Shown here one piece after another: positions 8,516 through 16,768 of a DNA stretch of 52,377 nucleotides (the first letter of the stretch is position 1; each line of letters opens with the position of its first letter). The position numbers and the translations under genes were made by a program. The notes below the pieces were generated by a model. It was not told where the DNA came from. It worked only from the letters and a program-made list of their open reading frames with translations, and made no database searches. Origin of the DNA: Erysipelotrichaceae bacterium (lineage in GTDB: Bacteria; Bacillota_I; Bacilli_A; Erysipelotrichales; Erysipelotrichaceae); assembly GCA_017432545.1 (NCBI GenBank), contig JAFRJA010000152.1:1-52377 (forward strand), written 5' to 3'.

Positions 8516-9283
8516 ATGGTAGAGATTTTTGAAACGGATATCCCGCAGCTTACGGGGGATGAATTAAGAAAAGTCTATGTCTATAAACCGGATAAAAGAG
8601 GAAAGTATCCGGTGCTATATATGTTTGATGGTCATAACCTCTTCTTTGATGAAGAAGCTTCCTATGGCAAGAGCTGGGGAATGCTGAAATATCTGGAAGA
8701 GAGTAAAGTACCGCTGATGGTCGTCGGTGTGGAATGCAATCACCATGGCGAAGAAGAAAAGGGCGGTGGACGTTTATCTGAATATTCACCATTTAATTTT
8801 GAAGATCCCGATTGGGGAAGGATCAGAGGTAGAGGCAAGATCACGATGGACTGGTTCGTGAATGAACTCAAGCCTTATATCGATGACAATTATCCGACTC
8901 TTAAAGGAAGAAAACACACCTTTATCGCCGGCAGTTCGATGGGTGGGCTTATGACACTCTATGCTTTGAGCAAGTACAACGATACCTTCTCAAGAGGATG
9001 TGCCTTATCACCTTCGATCAGTTTTTCACCGGATAAGGTACTCAATCTGATCAGAAGAGCGAAATATCAGAAAGATACTGTTCTCTATATGGATTATGGG
9101 GAGAATGAGATCAATTATCGCAACACCAGAAAAGTTTATGCGGAAGTATGTGCCGCTTTGATCAATAAGAAAGTATTGCTGGAAAGCAGGATCGTGCCAA
9201 ATGGCGATCATTGCGAGGCCAGCTGGGAAAGACAGATCCCGTTCTTTATTGATACTCTGTTCTATAACCTGGAGGGAAAATAA
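8516..9283 (+). CDS. Alpha/beta-hydrolase putative esterase (esterase D-like)
   Basis: A 255-aa cytoplasmic protein of the putative-esterase family (as in enterochelin esterase and antigen 85). The motif GSSMGGLM holds the nucleophile Ser near residue 141. The family segment VLYMFDGHNLFFDE is near 35, and NGDHCEASWERQIPFF near the end carries the catalytic His. AGGGGG lies just before ATG. The stop is directly followed by the next ATG, so the genes are coupled. The substrate is unknown. It has no signal peptide, which argues against classical secreted polysaccharide esterases. Confidence 0.85.
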   Translation: MVEIFETDIPQLTGDELRKVYVYKPDKRGKYPVLYMFDGHNLFFDEEASYGKSWGMLKYLEESKVPLMVVGVECNHHGEEEKGGGRLSEYSPFNFEDPDWGRIRGRGKITMDWFVNELKPYIDDNYPTLKGRKHTFIAGSSMGGLMTLYALSKYNDTFSRGCALSPSISFSPDKVLNLIRRAKYQKDTVLYMDYGENEINYRNTRKVYAEVCAALINKKVLLESRIVPNGDHCEASWERQIPFFIDTLFYNLEGK

Positions 9284-10039
9284 ATGCAGACAGATTATAT
9301 CGATTATTACAGTAATGAACTGAACCGTACCATGCCGATCAAAGTCTATGGGCATCATGGCAAGCCTATTCTTTTTATTCCCTGCCAGGATGGCCGTTTC
9401 TTTGATTTTGAGAATTTCCATATGACCGATACCTTCGGTCCCTGGATCGAAGATGGCAGATGTATCGTTTTTGCGATCGATACGATCGACAAGGAGACCT
9501 GGAGCGACAAGAACGGTGATCCGTATTACCGCATCAGACATCATGAGGAATGGATCAACTATATCACCAGAGAAGTTGTACCTTTCATCAGAGACTATGT
9601 CAACGAGAAAAACGGCTGGGACGGTTATCCCGGCATCATGACTTTCGGCTGTTCAATGGGTGCTACTCATGCCTTGAATCTGTATCTGAGATTCCCTGAT
9701 CTCTTTGACCGTTGCCTGGCTTTAAGTGGTATCTATAACGCTTCCTTCTTCCTTGGTGACTATATGGATGATGTAGTCTATCAGAATTCCATTACCGACT
9801 ATATGAGGAATATGGATCCTGATCATCCGTTCATCGCCCGCTACAACAACAATAAAGCCGTCGTCTGTGTCGGCCAGGGTGCCTGGGAAGAACCGTGGTC
9901 TACCCGTTTCCTTGATGAAAGATTCAAACAGCTCGGTATCAATATCTGGGTCGATTTCTGGGGCAATGACGTCAACCACGACTGGCCATGGTGGTATAAG
10001 CAGGTTCCTTATTTCCTGCCTTATCTGCTGGACGATTAG
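9284..10039 (+). CDS. Second putative esterase, alpha/beta hydrolase
   Basis: A 251-aa paralogue-like esterase, distinct in sequence from its upstream neighbour. The nucleophile motif is TFGCSMGATHA near residue 123. The segment FGNDVNHDWPWWYKQVPYFLPYLL (split as NDVNHDWPWW and KQVPYFL) near the C-terminus carries the likely His. It starts immediately after the previous stop, preceded by GGAGGG, and is 9 bp from the ATP-grasp gene. Two esterases of this type with a ligase suggest activation and release of an acyl or peptidyl group. That role is inferred from context only. Confidence 0.82.
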   Translation: MQTDYIDYYSNELNRTMPIKVYGHHGKPILFIPCQDGRFFDFENFHMTDTFGPWIEDGRCIVFAIDTIDKETWSDKNGDPYYRIRHHEEWINYITREVVPFIRDYVNEKNGWDGYPGIMTFGCSMGATHALNLYLRFPDLFDRCLALSGIYNASFFLGDYMDDVVYQNSITDYMRNMDPDHPFIARYNNNKAVVCVGQGAWEEPWSTRFLDERFKQLGINIWVDFWGNDVNHDWPWWYKQVPYFLPYLLDD

Positions 10040-10048
10040 GAGTCTTTT

Positions 10049-11224
10049 ATGAGTAATGTGATCTATCTGTCACCGAACTTTCCATCCAATCACTGGAACT
10101 TCTGCCGTCAGCTCAAAAACAATGGCATGAACGTTCTGGGCATTGGTGATGCGCCATATGATGAACTGACACCGGAACTTAAAGATTCGCTCAACGAATA
10201 CTACAAAGTCTCTTCTTTGGAGAATTATGATGAAGTATTCAAGGCAGTGGCCTTCTTCAGTTTCAAGTACGGCAAGATCGACTGGCTCGAGACCAATAAT
10301 GAATACTGGCTGGAAAGAGATGCGAAATTAAGAGAAGATTTCAATATCAGATCAGGCTTTTTCCCGAAGGATATGGAAAATGTCAAATTCAAGTCTAAGA
10401 TGAAAGCCAACTATCTCAAGGCCGGTATACCGGTAGCCCGTTATCACCTGGTCGACAATATTGAAAATTGCCGCAAGTTTATTGAGATGGTCGGCTATCC
10501 GATCGTTGCCAAACCTGATAACGGTGTCGGCGCCAATGATACCTATAAGATCAAGAATAATGAAGATCTCTTACATTTCTTTGAAATAAAACCGGATCTG
10601 CCCTATATCATGGAAGAATACATTTTCGGTGAAGTCCAGACTTATGATGCGATCATCAATTCCAAAGGTGAACCGATCTTTGAGAATGGCAATGTCACAG
10701 TCGCCAATCTGATGGAGACGGTTTCCGAAAACAAGAATTCTTGCTTCTATGAAAGAAGCCTGCTTCCGGAAGACTTGCTGGATGCGGGAAGACGTACGGT
10801 CAAAGCCTTTGGCGTAAAAAGCCGTTTCGTCCACTTTGAATTCTTCCGCCTGAACCGTGATCAGCACATCGGCAAGAAAAACGATATCGTAGCTCTGGAA
10901 GTAAACATGCGTCCGCCAGGAGGAATAGCTCCGACGATGATGAATTACGCCAGCGGTTCTGATGTCTATGAAGTCTGGGCTGATATGGTAGCTTTCGATA
11001 AGACAGACAGAGGCTGTACGCGTCACGAAGTCTGTGCCTTCGCTTCAAGAAGAGATGGCCTTACCTTCAGACTCATGCCGGAGGAGGTCAGAGAAAAATA
11101 TGATCTGCTTGAAGAGGGTCGAGTTGAAGAAGCTTTATCCGGAGCGATGGCCAACTACATGTTTGTTGCCAACTTCAAAACCGAGGATGAAGCACGAGCC
11201 TTCATGGTCGATGTCTTAACCTAA
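10049..11224 (+). CDS. ATP-grasp domain ligase
   Basis: A 391-aa protein with an N-terminal pre-ATP-grasp domain and an ATP-grasp fold. Visible are the lysine strand YPIVAKPDNGVGAND near residue 155, the hinge YIMEEYIFGEVQ near 187 and the Mg-binding EVNMRPPGGIAPTMM near 290. ATP-grasp enzymes join a carboxylate, via acyl phosphate, to an amine or thiol. It resembles the PylC/carbamoyl-phosphate-synthase-like group, but no carrier domain or known partner is present. It is the last gene of the operon with two esterases. The product may be an amide- or ester-containing small molecule; this is a guess from context. Confidence 0.83.
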   Translation: MSNVIYLSPNFPSNHWNFCRQLKNNGMNVLGIGDAPYDELTPELKDSLNEYYKVSSLENYDEVFKAVAFFSFKYGKIDWLETNNEYWLERDAKLREDFNIRSGFFPKDMENVKFKSKMKANYLKAGIPVARYHLVDNIENCRKFIEMVGYPIVAKPDNGVGANDTYKIKNNEDLLHFFEIKPDLPYIMEEYIFGEVQTYDAIINSKGEPIFENGNVTVANLMETVSENKNSCFYERSLLPEDLLDAGRRTVKAFGVKSRFVHFEFFRLNRDQHIGKKNDIVALEVNMRPPGGIAPTMMNYASGSDVYEVWADMVAFDKTDRGCTRHEVCAFASRRDGLTFRLMPEEVREKYDLLEEGRVEEALSGAMANYMFVANFKTEDEARAFMVDVLT

Positions 11225-11232
11225 TAAACAAC

Positions 11233-11266
11233 AAAGAGCTGTCCTATGTGACAACTCTTTTTGTTG
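11233..11266 (+). terminator. Intrinsic terminator after the ATP-grasp gene
   Basis: AAAGAG-c-TGTC (11233-11243) pairs with GACA-a-CTCTTT (11250-11260), followed by a T tract. It shows that the next gene's coding region begins at 11306, not inside this hairpin. Confidence 0.75.
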
Positions 11267-11305
11267 ATTGATATACTATTGTTAAGAAAGCAGTTGAGGT
11301 GTGCC

Positions 11306-12922
11306 ATGAAATGTCCTAGTTGTGCCGGAACGCTGTATTATGACATCAGACTGAAAAAACTCAAATGTCGACACTGTTCGTCGGTTTTTGATGTCGGTGA
11401 TTATGATTCAGATAATAAGGCGATAGAGAGTGAACTTGCGGATGCGAAACTTTTTACCTGCAGGAACTGCGGAGCAGAACTGATCTCGACTAATGATGAG
11501 GCGGTCAGCTATTGCAGCTATTGCGGTTCAGAAGCGGTCCTGGAAAGCAGACTGTCTGATTTCAAGAAACCGCGCTATATCATTCCTTTCAGGATCGATA
11601 AGAATCAATGTAAGAAGATCTATGAGGATGCTTTAGCGACCAAACAGTATGTGCCTAAAGAATTCAAGGATCCGGAGTTTATTGATAAATTCCGTCCTTT
11701 CTATATTCCTTATTGGATGTATCAGATCAAATTCCGTGATGACAAGTTCGATGTCAAGGGTTCCAAGAGCTATTCCAAAGGCAATTATGATTACTATGTA
11801 GAATATGATCTGACGGCCAAGATCAGGGATAAGGGTATTTATGGCGTACCGTATGATGCTTCAAGGAATTTTGACGATTCGATCGCGGAAAACATCGCAC
11901 CTTTCAATAAGAATGATATGGTCGAATACAAGACCGGATATCTGGCCGGCATGTATGCAGACTCACCAAATGTTTCCGCTGATACCTATAAGGAAGATGT
12001 CATGGAGAGAGCCACGGAGATGGCCAGGAAAGATCTTGAAGAATCTCTGGGTGGCATCGATCTGAAACTGCCGAAGAAGAAAAAACTGCAGGAATTTCTG
12101 CAGACTCATTATGATGGCGAAGATACACTGTATGTGCCGGTGTGGTTTCTGACCTGGAAGAAAGGTGACCGTGTTGCCTATGCGGTCGTCAATGGTCAGA
12201 CCGGTAAGATCCACGTCGATCTGCCGGCGGATATTAACCGTTTCGTTTTATTTACTCTGGGCCTGGCGGCGATCATATTTGTCATTCTGACACTGTTTGT
12301 TTCAGTCACTTCCAGATTCGTATTGTGGTTTGCGGCTTTACTGGTCTATCTGGTTTCGATCCGTTATCACAAAGAGATGATACAGATCAGAGACAGAGAG
12401 AACCATGTCTTTGATAAGGGTTATCTGATCACTGACAAAGATGAACTATCAATGTCGGAAAAAAAGCGCAATCGTCTGAGAAAAAGAACGAGTTTCTTTT
12501 CGAGGTTCAATGGCGTCTTCCTGTTGACGATGGCGATCATCTTTGTGGTGATGTCCTTCATGCTGGCTGGTGCTCTTTATGATGAACTGGTCTCTCAGAC
12601 CGGTGCGATCGCGATCACTTTTATCGTTCTGATCTTGCAGACGATCCGTTTCATCAAGACACTGATCGTCATGCGTCATGTTTCCAAGAAAATATCACTC
12701 CTGTTACCGGTGCTGGCGATGGGTGCTGTAGTCTATGCCTTTTCGGTCGCTTCAGCTGAACCGGTCCAGGACTGGTGGTATTATCTGGGTGCTCTGATCG
12801 CCTTGGGAGCTGCTTCTTTGATGTGTATCGATCTGATTGGCAGATACAACGAAACATCCACGAGACCACTTCCGTCATTCTACAGCCGGAAAGGAGGTAA
12901 TGACAGTGCTAAAGAAAGTTAG
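11306..12922 (+). CDS. Zinc-ribbon polytopic membrane protein
   Basis: A 538-aa protein. Four CxxC knuckles at residues 3-6, 21-24, 52-55 and 70-73 form two zinc ribbons. A soluble middle region follows, then about six hydrophobic helices from residue 305 to 520. The ATG at 11306 is chosen because GAGG lies 7 bp upstream and the first CxxC follows directly; an earlier in-frame start at 11261 lies inside the terminator. Similar proteins are found beside TPM-domain proteins, as here, but their function is not known to me. It overlaps the TPM gene by 17 bp. Confidence 0.8.
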   Translation: MKCPSCAGTLYYDIRLKKLKCRHCSSVFDVGDYDSDNKAIESELADAKLFTCRNCGAELISTNDEAVSYCSYCGSEAVLESRLSDFKKPRYIIPFRIDKNQCKKIYEDALATKQYVPKEFKDPEFIDKFRPFYIPYWMYQIKFRDDKFDVKGSKSYSKGNYDYYVEYDLTAKIRDKGIYGVPYDASRNFDDSIAENIAPFNKNDMVEYKTGYLAGMYADSPNVSADTYKEDVMERATEMARKDLEESLGGIDLKLPKKKKLQEFLQTHYDGEDTLYVPVWFLTWKKGDRVAYAVVNGQTGKIHVDLPADINRFVLFTLGLAAIIFVILTLFVSVTSRFVLWFAALLVYLVSIRYHKEMIQIRDRENHVFDKGYLITDKDELSMSEKKRNRLRKRTSFFSRFNGVFLLTMAIIFVVMSFMLAGALYDELVSQTGAIAITFIVLILQTIRFIKTLIVMRHVSKKISLLLPVLAMGAVVYAFSVASAEPVQDWWYYLGALIALGAASLMCIDLIGRYNETSTRPLPSFYSRKGGNDSAKES

Positions 12923-13661
12923 TCTTATCCTGCTTATAAGCATCTTTATTGTTTTAGGTACTGTTTCACCGATCTTTGCGGACAATAATCACCGTCTTGT
13001 GTTAGATGATGAAGCCGATCTGTTAAGCGACAGTGAAGAAAAAATGCTTAAGGTGAAGATGCAAGAGATCCTGCCTTATGGCAACGTTGGTTTCAAGACT
13101 GTCTATCAGTATTCCGATACCAGTTCTTATACGAAGCAGCTTTATAGAGAGTATTTCGGTCATGAAAGCGGCTTCCTGTTTGTGATCGATATGGGGCGCA
13201 GAAACATCTGGATCTATTCCGATGGTGCGATCTATAAAGTCATCAATAAACCATATGCCAATACGATCACGGATAATGTCTATCGCTATGCCTCAAAAGG
13301 CGAATATTATGAATGTGCCTATAACGTCTATGATCAGGCACAGACCTTGCTTGAAGGCGGCAGGATATCACAACCGATGAAGCACATCTCCAATGTGCTG
13401 ATCGCTCTGGTATTGGCTCTACTGATTAATTTCATCGTACTGATCGTTCAAAGATCTCCGGCCAAGGTCGAGCCGGTTACTGCAATGGCAGCTATGACTT
13501 CAGCCGTTGGCGTCAGTATCCTTTCCAAGACCAAGACCAAATTCAAAAAGAGCCGTCATGTCGAATACTCCGGCGGTAGCGGTGGCGGCGGCGGTTACTC
13601 CGGCGGTGGCGGCGGAGGAGGCGGTGGCTCTTCCGGTGGTGGCGGTGGCCACAGTTTCTAA
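12906..13661 (+). CDS. Secreted TPM-domain protein with Gly-rich tail
   Basis: A 252-aa protein with a signal peptide (about residues 1-25, ending SPIFA), a TPM domain (about 32-150, from LDDEADLLS), one membrane helix near 165-185 and a C-terminal tail of nearly pure Gly/Ser. This is the YgcG-type layout. TPM domains occur in envelope proteins and PSII repair factors; the exact role is unclear. The GTG at 12906 is preferred over the ATG at 12900 because AGGAGG (12892-12897) is 8 bp from GTG but only 2 bp from ATG. It is coupled to the zinc-ribbon gene. Confidence 0.82.
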   Translation: MLKKVSLILLISIFIVLGTVSPIFADNNHRLVLDDEADLLSDSEEKMLKVKMQEILPYGNVGFKTVYQYSDTSSYTKQLYREYFGHESGFLFVIDMGRRNIWIYSDGAIYKVINKPYANTITDNVYRYASKGEYYECAYNVYDQAQTLLEGGRISQPMKHISNVLIALVLALLINFIVLIVQRSPAKVEPVTAMAAMTSAVGVSILSKTKTKFKKSRHVEYSGGSGGGGGYSGGGGGGGGGSSGGGGGHSF

Positions 13662-13669
13662 TTCAATAA

Positions 13670-13707
13670 AAGAACTGATCATTTTACGGTCAGTTCTTAT
13701 TTTTTTA
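13670..13707. terminator. Terminator between the TPM and NIF3 genes
   Basis: AAGAACTGA (13670-13678) / TCAGTTCTT (13690-13698) stem, followed by ATTTTTTT on the plus strand. An A-rich flank upstream also allows minus-strand use. Confidence 0.8.
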
Positions 13708-14553
13708 CAGATAGGTATACATGTCGCCGGCCTGGACATAGGTGGTATCGATATGTTCTTTCAAGGCATCATCGATCCAGGCCTCTATGTATTTCATGCC
13801 CGGTTCTTCCAGATTGAAGTGACCCGGAGCCAATATCGCTTTATCAAAACCCAGTTGGCCGGAGTCTTTGATATATTCGGTCAAGGTAAAATCGATCAGT
13901 TCCAGCGGCAACAGTAAATTGATATCTTCTTTATCGACTCTGGTGATCAGCGAATTGGAATCTCCGCCTTCCTGGACGTGGCCGCAGACTAAGATCTTGG
14001 TGACCTTGGCATCCATATTGCCGATAGCTTTCATGCCGGAAATGTTCCAGGTCTTCTTGATCTGTTCAGCGACTTTTTTCGGCGTCGTCTCTTCGCATTC
14101 CACGTAGACCGCACCGGCCAGATCTTCAGAGATCACATAGTTTTCCCAGCCTGTAACTTTAGCTAAACCATAGAAGATCCCGTCGATGTAGTCATCCTTA
14201 TAGGGAATTCCGGAATGGATATAGTCATGGAAACGCCAGACACAGATATTGTAGTCATCGAGCAGTTTTTTCTTGGCCAGATAGGTCTTATTCTGTGCTT
14301 CTTCCAGCCAGTCTCTTTTATCGCCTCTGTTCCATAGTAATGCTTCATGAGCGATGATGAAGTTAGCTCCGAGCTCATGAGCTTTTTTGATGACATCGAT
14401 CGAAGCATAGATCGTGGTGACGATGCCGGTACATTCCTGATCGGGATCTCCATACAGGATCTTGTCTCTGGTAGTCGCATCATCGATCTTATGACCGGCC
14501 CAGCTTCCTTTACAGTAATCTTTGATATTCTGAATGACTTCACTTATCAACAT
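13705..14553 (-). CDS. NIF3-like dinuclear metal-binding protein
   Basis: A 282-aa member of the NIF3/YqfO superfamily (COG0327), toroidal hexamers with a two-metal centre. Metal-binding signatures are NFIIAHEALLW near residue 65, WRFHDYIHSG near 107 and the C-terminal GHFNLEEPG near 254. The biochemical role of the family is unsettled; some are annotated GTP cyclohydrolase I type 2. It is the last gene of a minus-strand operon, 12 bp after the GNAT gene. A GGAG-like site precedes the ATG. Confidence 0.85.
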   Translation of the reverse strand: MLISEVIQNIKDYCKGSWAGHKIDDATTRDKILYGDPDQECTGIVTTIYASIDVIKKAHELGANFIIAHEALLWNRGDKRDWLEEAQNKTYLAKKKLLDDYNICVWRFHDYIHSGIPYKDDYIDGIFYGLAKVTGWENYVISEDLAGAVYVECEETTPKKVAEQIKKTWNISGMKAIGNMDAKVTKILVCGHVQEGGDSNSLITRVDKEDINLLLPLELIDFTLTEYIKDSGQLGFDKAILAPGHFNLEEPGMKYIEAWIDDALKEHIDTTYVQAGDMYTYL

Positions 14554-14565
14554 GTTTCTTTCTCC

Positions 14566-15498
14566 TTAGTAACGGTAGGTATGATCACCGATCTGATATT
14601 CTTCTTCCGTAACTTCATCTTTATAATTCTTTCTGATCTCGATCAGGTTCAAGACATCATAGCTGTTTGCCTTGAGGAAATCGATCATCAGATCATTATT
14701 CGGATGAACGTACTGATATAGTGTTTCATTGCCATATTCCTTGGCCAAAGCCTCAGCCTTGTCAAATAACATCTTACCTACACCTTTACGGCGGTATTCC
14801 TTCAGCACGAATATCGCTTCTAACCAGACGACATCATCATCGATCCGGCAGATCGAGTAGCCGATATACTTTCCGTTATCACTGATCGCGGTGATCGGAT
14901 AATTCCTGCTGATGTAGTACTTCAGTTCTTCCAGAGCATCATCCACATCAAACTTTTCATTATTTCCTTTTAATTTTCTTAAGGTCTCTCTGAACTGCGC
15001 ATGCAGGTAGGCTAAAGAATAGAGATTATCCGCATCGATATTGATGAAACGGTAATTGTGTTTTTTTGATATCTCAATATTCTTGATCGGATCACTTTCT
15101 ATCGGTTTAAAAGGCTTATCATCGAGATATTCTACGCCATAGAAATCACACCATTCAATGGCGATATCTTCGTGAACTTCTTCCAGATAGTCATACCATT
15201 TGTCAGTCAACCCGAATCTGTCTAAAGTTGAACGGAATCTTCTGAAGGCTCCGGCTCCCTTGATGCATTCTTCAAGCCACTCCTGTGCTTCACCATCGGT
15301 TTTTTCCGCGATGAAGTTTTTCATCGTCGAATAGTCATCGATCTGTTTGTGGCTGGGCAAAGGGATGAGCTGTTTATCCTTGATGCCATCAGTATCTTCC
15401 TTGGCGATTATCCTTTCTTCCGGGATGTAATAAAAGAACTGTTCGTCAACTGTCGTATCATCGATCGCGTTGATCACTTCTTCAAGTTTTATCTGCAT
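14566..15498 (-). CDS. GNAT family N-acetyltransferase with an extra N-terminal domain
   Basis: A 310-aa protein. The last 130 residues are a GNAT fold with the acetyl-CoA-binding RRKGVGKMLFDKA motif near residue 240. The first 180 residues are acidic and unrecognised. The acceptor is unknown. AAAGGA lies 6 bp upstream of ATG. It is 2 bp after the HAD gene and just before the NIF3 gene, so all three are probably one transcript. Confidence 0.82.
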   Translation of the reverse strand: MQIKLEEVINAIDDTTVDEQFFYYIPEERIIAKEDTDGIKDKQLIPLPSHKQIDDYSTMKNFIAEKTDGEAQEWLEECIKGAGAFRRFRSTLDRFGLTDKWYDYLEEVHEDIAIEWCDFYGVEYLDDKPFKPIESDPIKNIEISKKHNYRFINIDADNLYSLAYLHAQFRETLRKLKGNNEKFDVDDALEELKYYISRNYPITAISDNGKYIGYSICRIDDDVVWLEAIFVLKEYRRKGVGKMLFDKAEALAKEYGNETLYQYVHPNNDLMIDFLKANSYDVLNLIEIRKNYKDEVTEEEYQIGDHTYRY

Positions 15499-15500
15499 AT

Positions 15501-16118
15501 TTATCCTTTCTTTAATTCACTGATGTATTCTTCAAGTTTTTCAGGATCTCTTGCGAACAGGTAAGTTTTCATCCCCAGTCTTTCGGCTGTTTTCAGATTT
15601 CTTTCCATATCATCGATGAAAAGTGATTCTTCAGGTCTGAGATCATATCTGTCCAACAGGATCCGGTAGAACTTTTCATCAGGTTTGCCGCACTTTTCCA
15701 GAGCGGAGATAACCGTTCCGTCAAAGTATTCGTTCCCCGGTGTTTTGATCCAGTAGTCGGGCTGATTCTTTGCCGCATTGGAAAGAAGATATATTTTAAA
15801 TCCTTCTTCTTTCAGTTTTCTTATCAGCTCAGCCGTTCCTTCGATTGGTGGCAGGATATCGGTCCAGTTAGCGATTATCTGTCTGGTAACCTGATGTAAG
15901 TGTTCAGGCAGGACTCTGATCGCTTTGTTACAGATATCTTCAAAAGTAACTTCGCCCAGATCGGCTTTTGCCCAATCACCGGAATAAAATATCGCATCTG
16001 ATAAGAGCTTCTTATCTTCGGGATCATTTACGCCAAAAGCTTCGATGATCTTTTCCGGGGCAAATTCAACGATCACATTGCCCATGTCAAAAATGATGTT
16101 TTTCAGTTTATGGTTCAC
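15501..16118 (-). CDS. HAD-family phosphatase (YihX-like)
   Basis: A 205-aa haloacid-dehalogenase hydrolase. Motif I is IIFDMGNVIVEF with a Gly after the second position, as in YihX-type sugar phosphatases. Motif II is LLSNAAK near residue 115, motif III is the Lys in GKPDEKFY, and motif IV is FIDDMERN near 168. It probably dephosphorylates a small sugar phosphate. It starts with GTG at 16118, the only in-frame start matching the family N-terminus. The 47-bp gap to the divergent tsaC holds both promoters. Confidence 0.85.
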   Translation of the reverse strand: MNHKLKNIIFDMGNVIVEFAPEKIIEAFGVNDPEDKKLLSDAIFYSGDWAKADLGEVTFEDICNKAIRVLPEHLHQVTRQIIANWTDILPPIEGTAELIRKLKEEGFKIYLLSNAAKNQPDYWIKTPGNEYFDGTVISALEKCGKPDEKFYRILLDRYDLRPEESLFIDDMERNLKTAERLGMKTYLFARDPEKLEEYISELKKG

Positions 16119-16151
16119 ACCTATATTTTAAGCCAAAACGCCTTCATAGTT

Positions 16152-16157
16152 TATAAT
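16152..16157 (+). promoter_or_regulatory. -10 box giving a leaderless tsaC transcript
   Basis: TATAAT at 16152-16157 lies 8 bp before the tsaC ATG (16166). The expected start site (about 16164) coincides with the start codon. A weak -35 TTAAGC lies at 16128, with an 18-bp spacer. No ribosome-binding site can fit. Confidence 0.65.
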
Positions 16158-16165
16158 TAAGATGT

Positions 16166-16768
16166 ATGGATACCATCCTGTATACAAAGAAGGATAGTGA
16201 TAAGATAATAACGCTTTTAAAGGACGGCGGTCTGCTCGCCATGCCTACGGATACTGTTTTCGGCCTGGCTTCCATGATGGATGAAAAGGCCATTAAAAGA
16301 GTATATGAAGTCAAGGGCAGAAGTTTTGATAAACCTTTACCAATGATGTGCTGTTCAAAGGTAATGATCGACTCCGTCGCCTATATAAATAAAGATGCAG
16401 ATAAGATCATTGACAGATTCATGCCCGGAGCGCTGACCATCGTCTTTAAGAAGAAAGAAGAAGTACCTGCTTATGTGACTATGGGAAGAGATACGATCGG
16501 AATTAGGATGCCTGATGACGAGTTTATTCTTGATCTGATTGAAAAACTTGGTAAACCACTGATGGTGACCAGCGCCAATATTTCCGGCAATGGATCTTTG
16601 ATAAGCTGGAAAGATGTCTGTTCCTGTATGAAAGGAAAGATCGAAGGAATAATTTGCGAAGATGCGAGAGGTGATATAGCATCGACGATCATAGATGTGA
16701 GTGAGGATCTGAAACTGTTACGTGAAGGTCCGCTTAGTATAGAAGAGATCAAGGAGAGTCTTAGATGA
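16166..16768 (+). CDS. tsaC: L-threonylcarbamoyladenylate synthase
   Basis: A 200-aa YrdC-domain protein that makes threonylcarbamoyl-AMP from Thr, bicarbonate and ATP for the t6A37 modification of tRNAs reading ANN codons. Family features are LLAMPTDTVFGLA, the KxR-type VKGRSFDKPLPMM near residue 52 and VTSANISG near 133. It is the short TsaC form without the Sua5 C-terminal domain. It overlaps the pyrophosphatase start by 4 bp. The mRNA appears leaderless. Confidence 0.92.
   Translation: MDTILYTKKDSDKIITLLKDGGLLAMPTDTVFGLASMMDEKAIKRVYEVKGRSFDKPLPMMCCSKVMIDSVAYINKDADKIIDRFMPGALTIVFKKKEEVPAYVTMGRDTIGIRMPDDEFILDLIEKLGKPLMVTSANISGNGSLISWKDVCSCMKGKIEGIICEDARGDIASTIIDVSEDLKLLREGPLSIEEIKESLR

Noticed and set aside
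10571..11026. 151-codon minus-strand open frame
   Set aside because: It is antisense to the ATP-grasp gene; no start signal or recognisable domain.
13570..13655. GGC/GGT-rich repeats as a minisatellite or CRISPR-like repeat
   Set aside because: They are simply codons of the poly-Gly tail of the TPM protein; no spacers or fixed unit.
13507..13917. Open frame on the plus strand rich in Ala and Val
   Set aside because: It is a frame-shifted reading of the Gly-rich TPM tail and runs into the antisense of the NIF3 gene.
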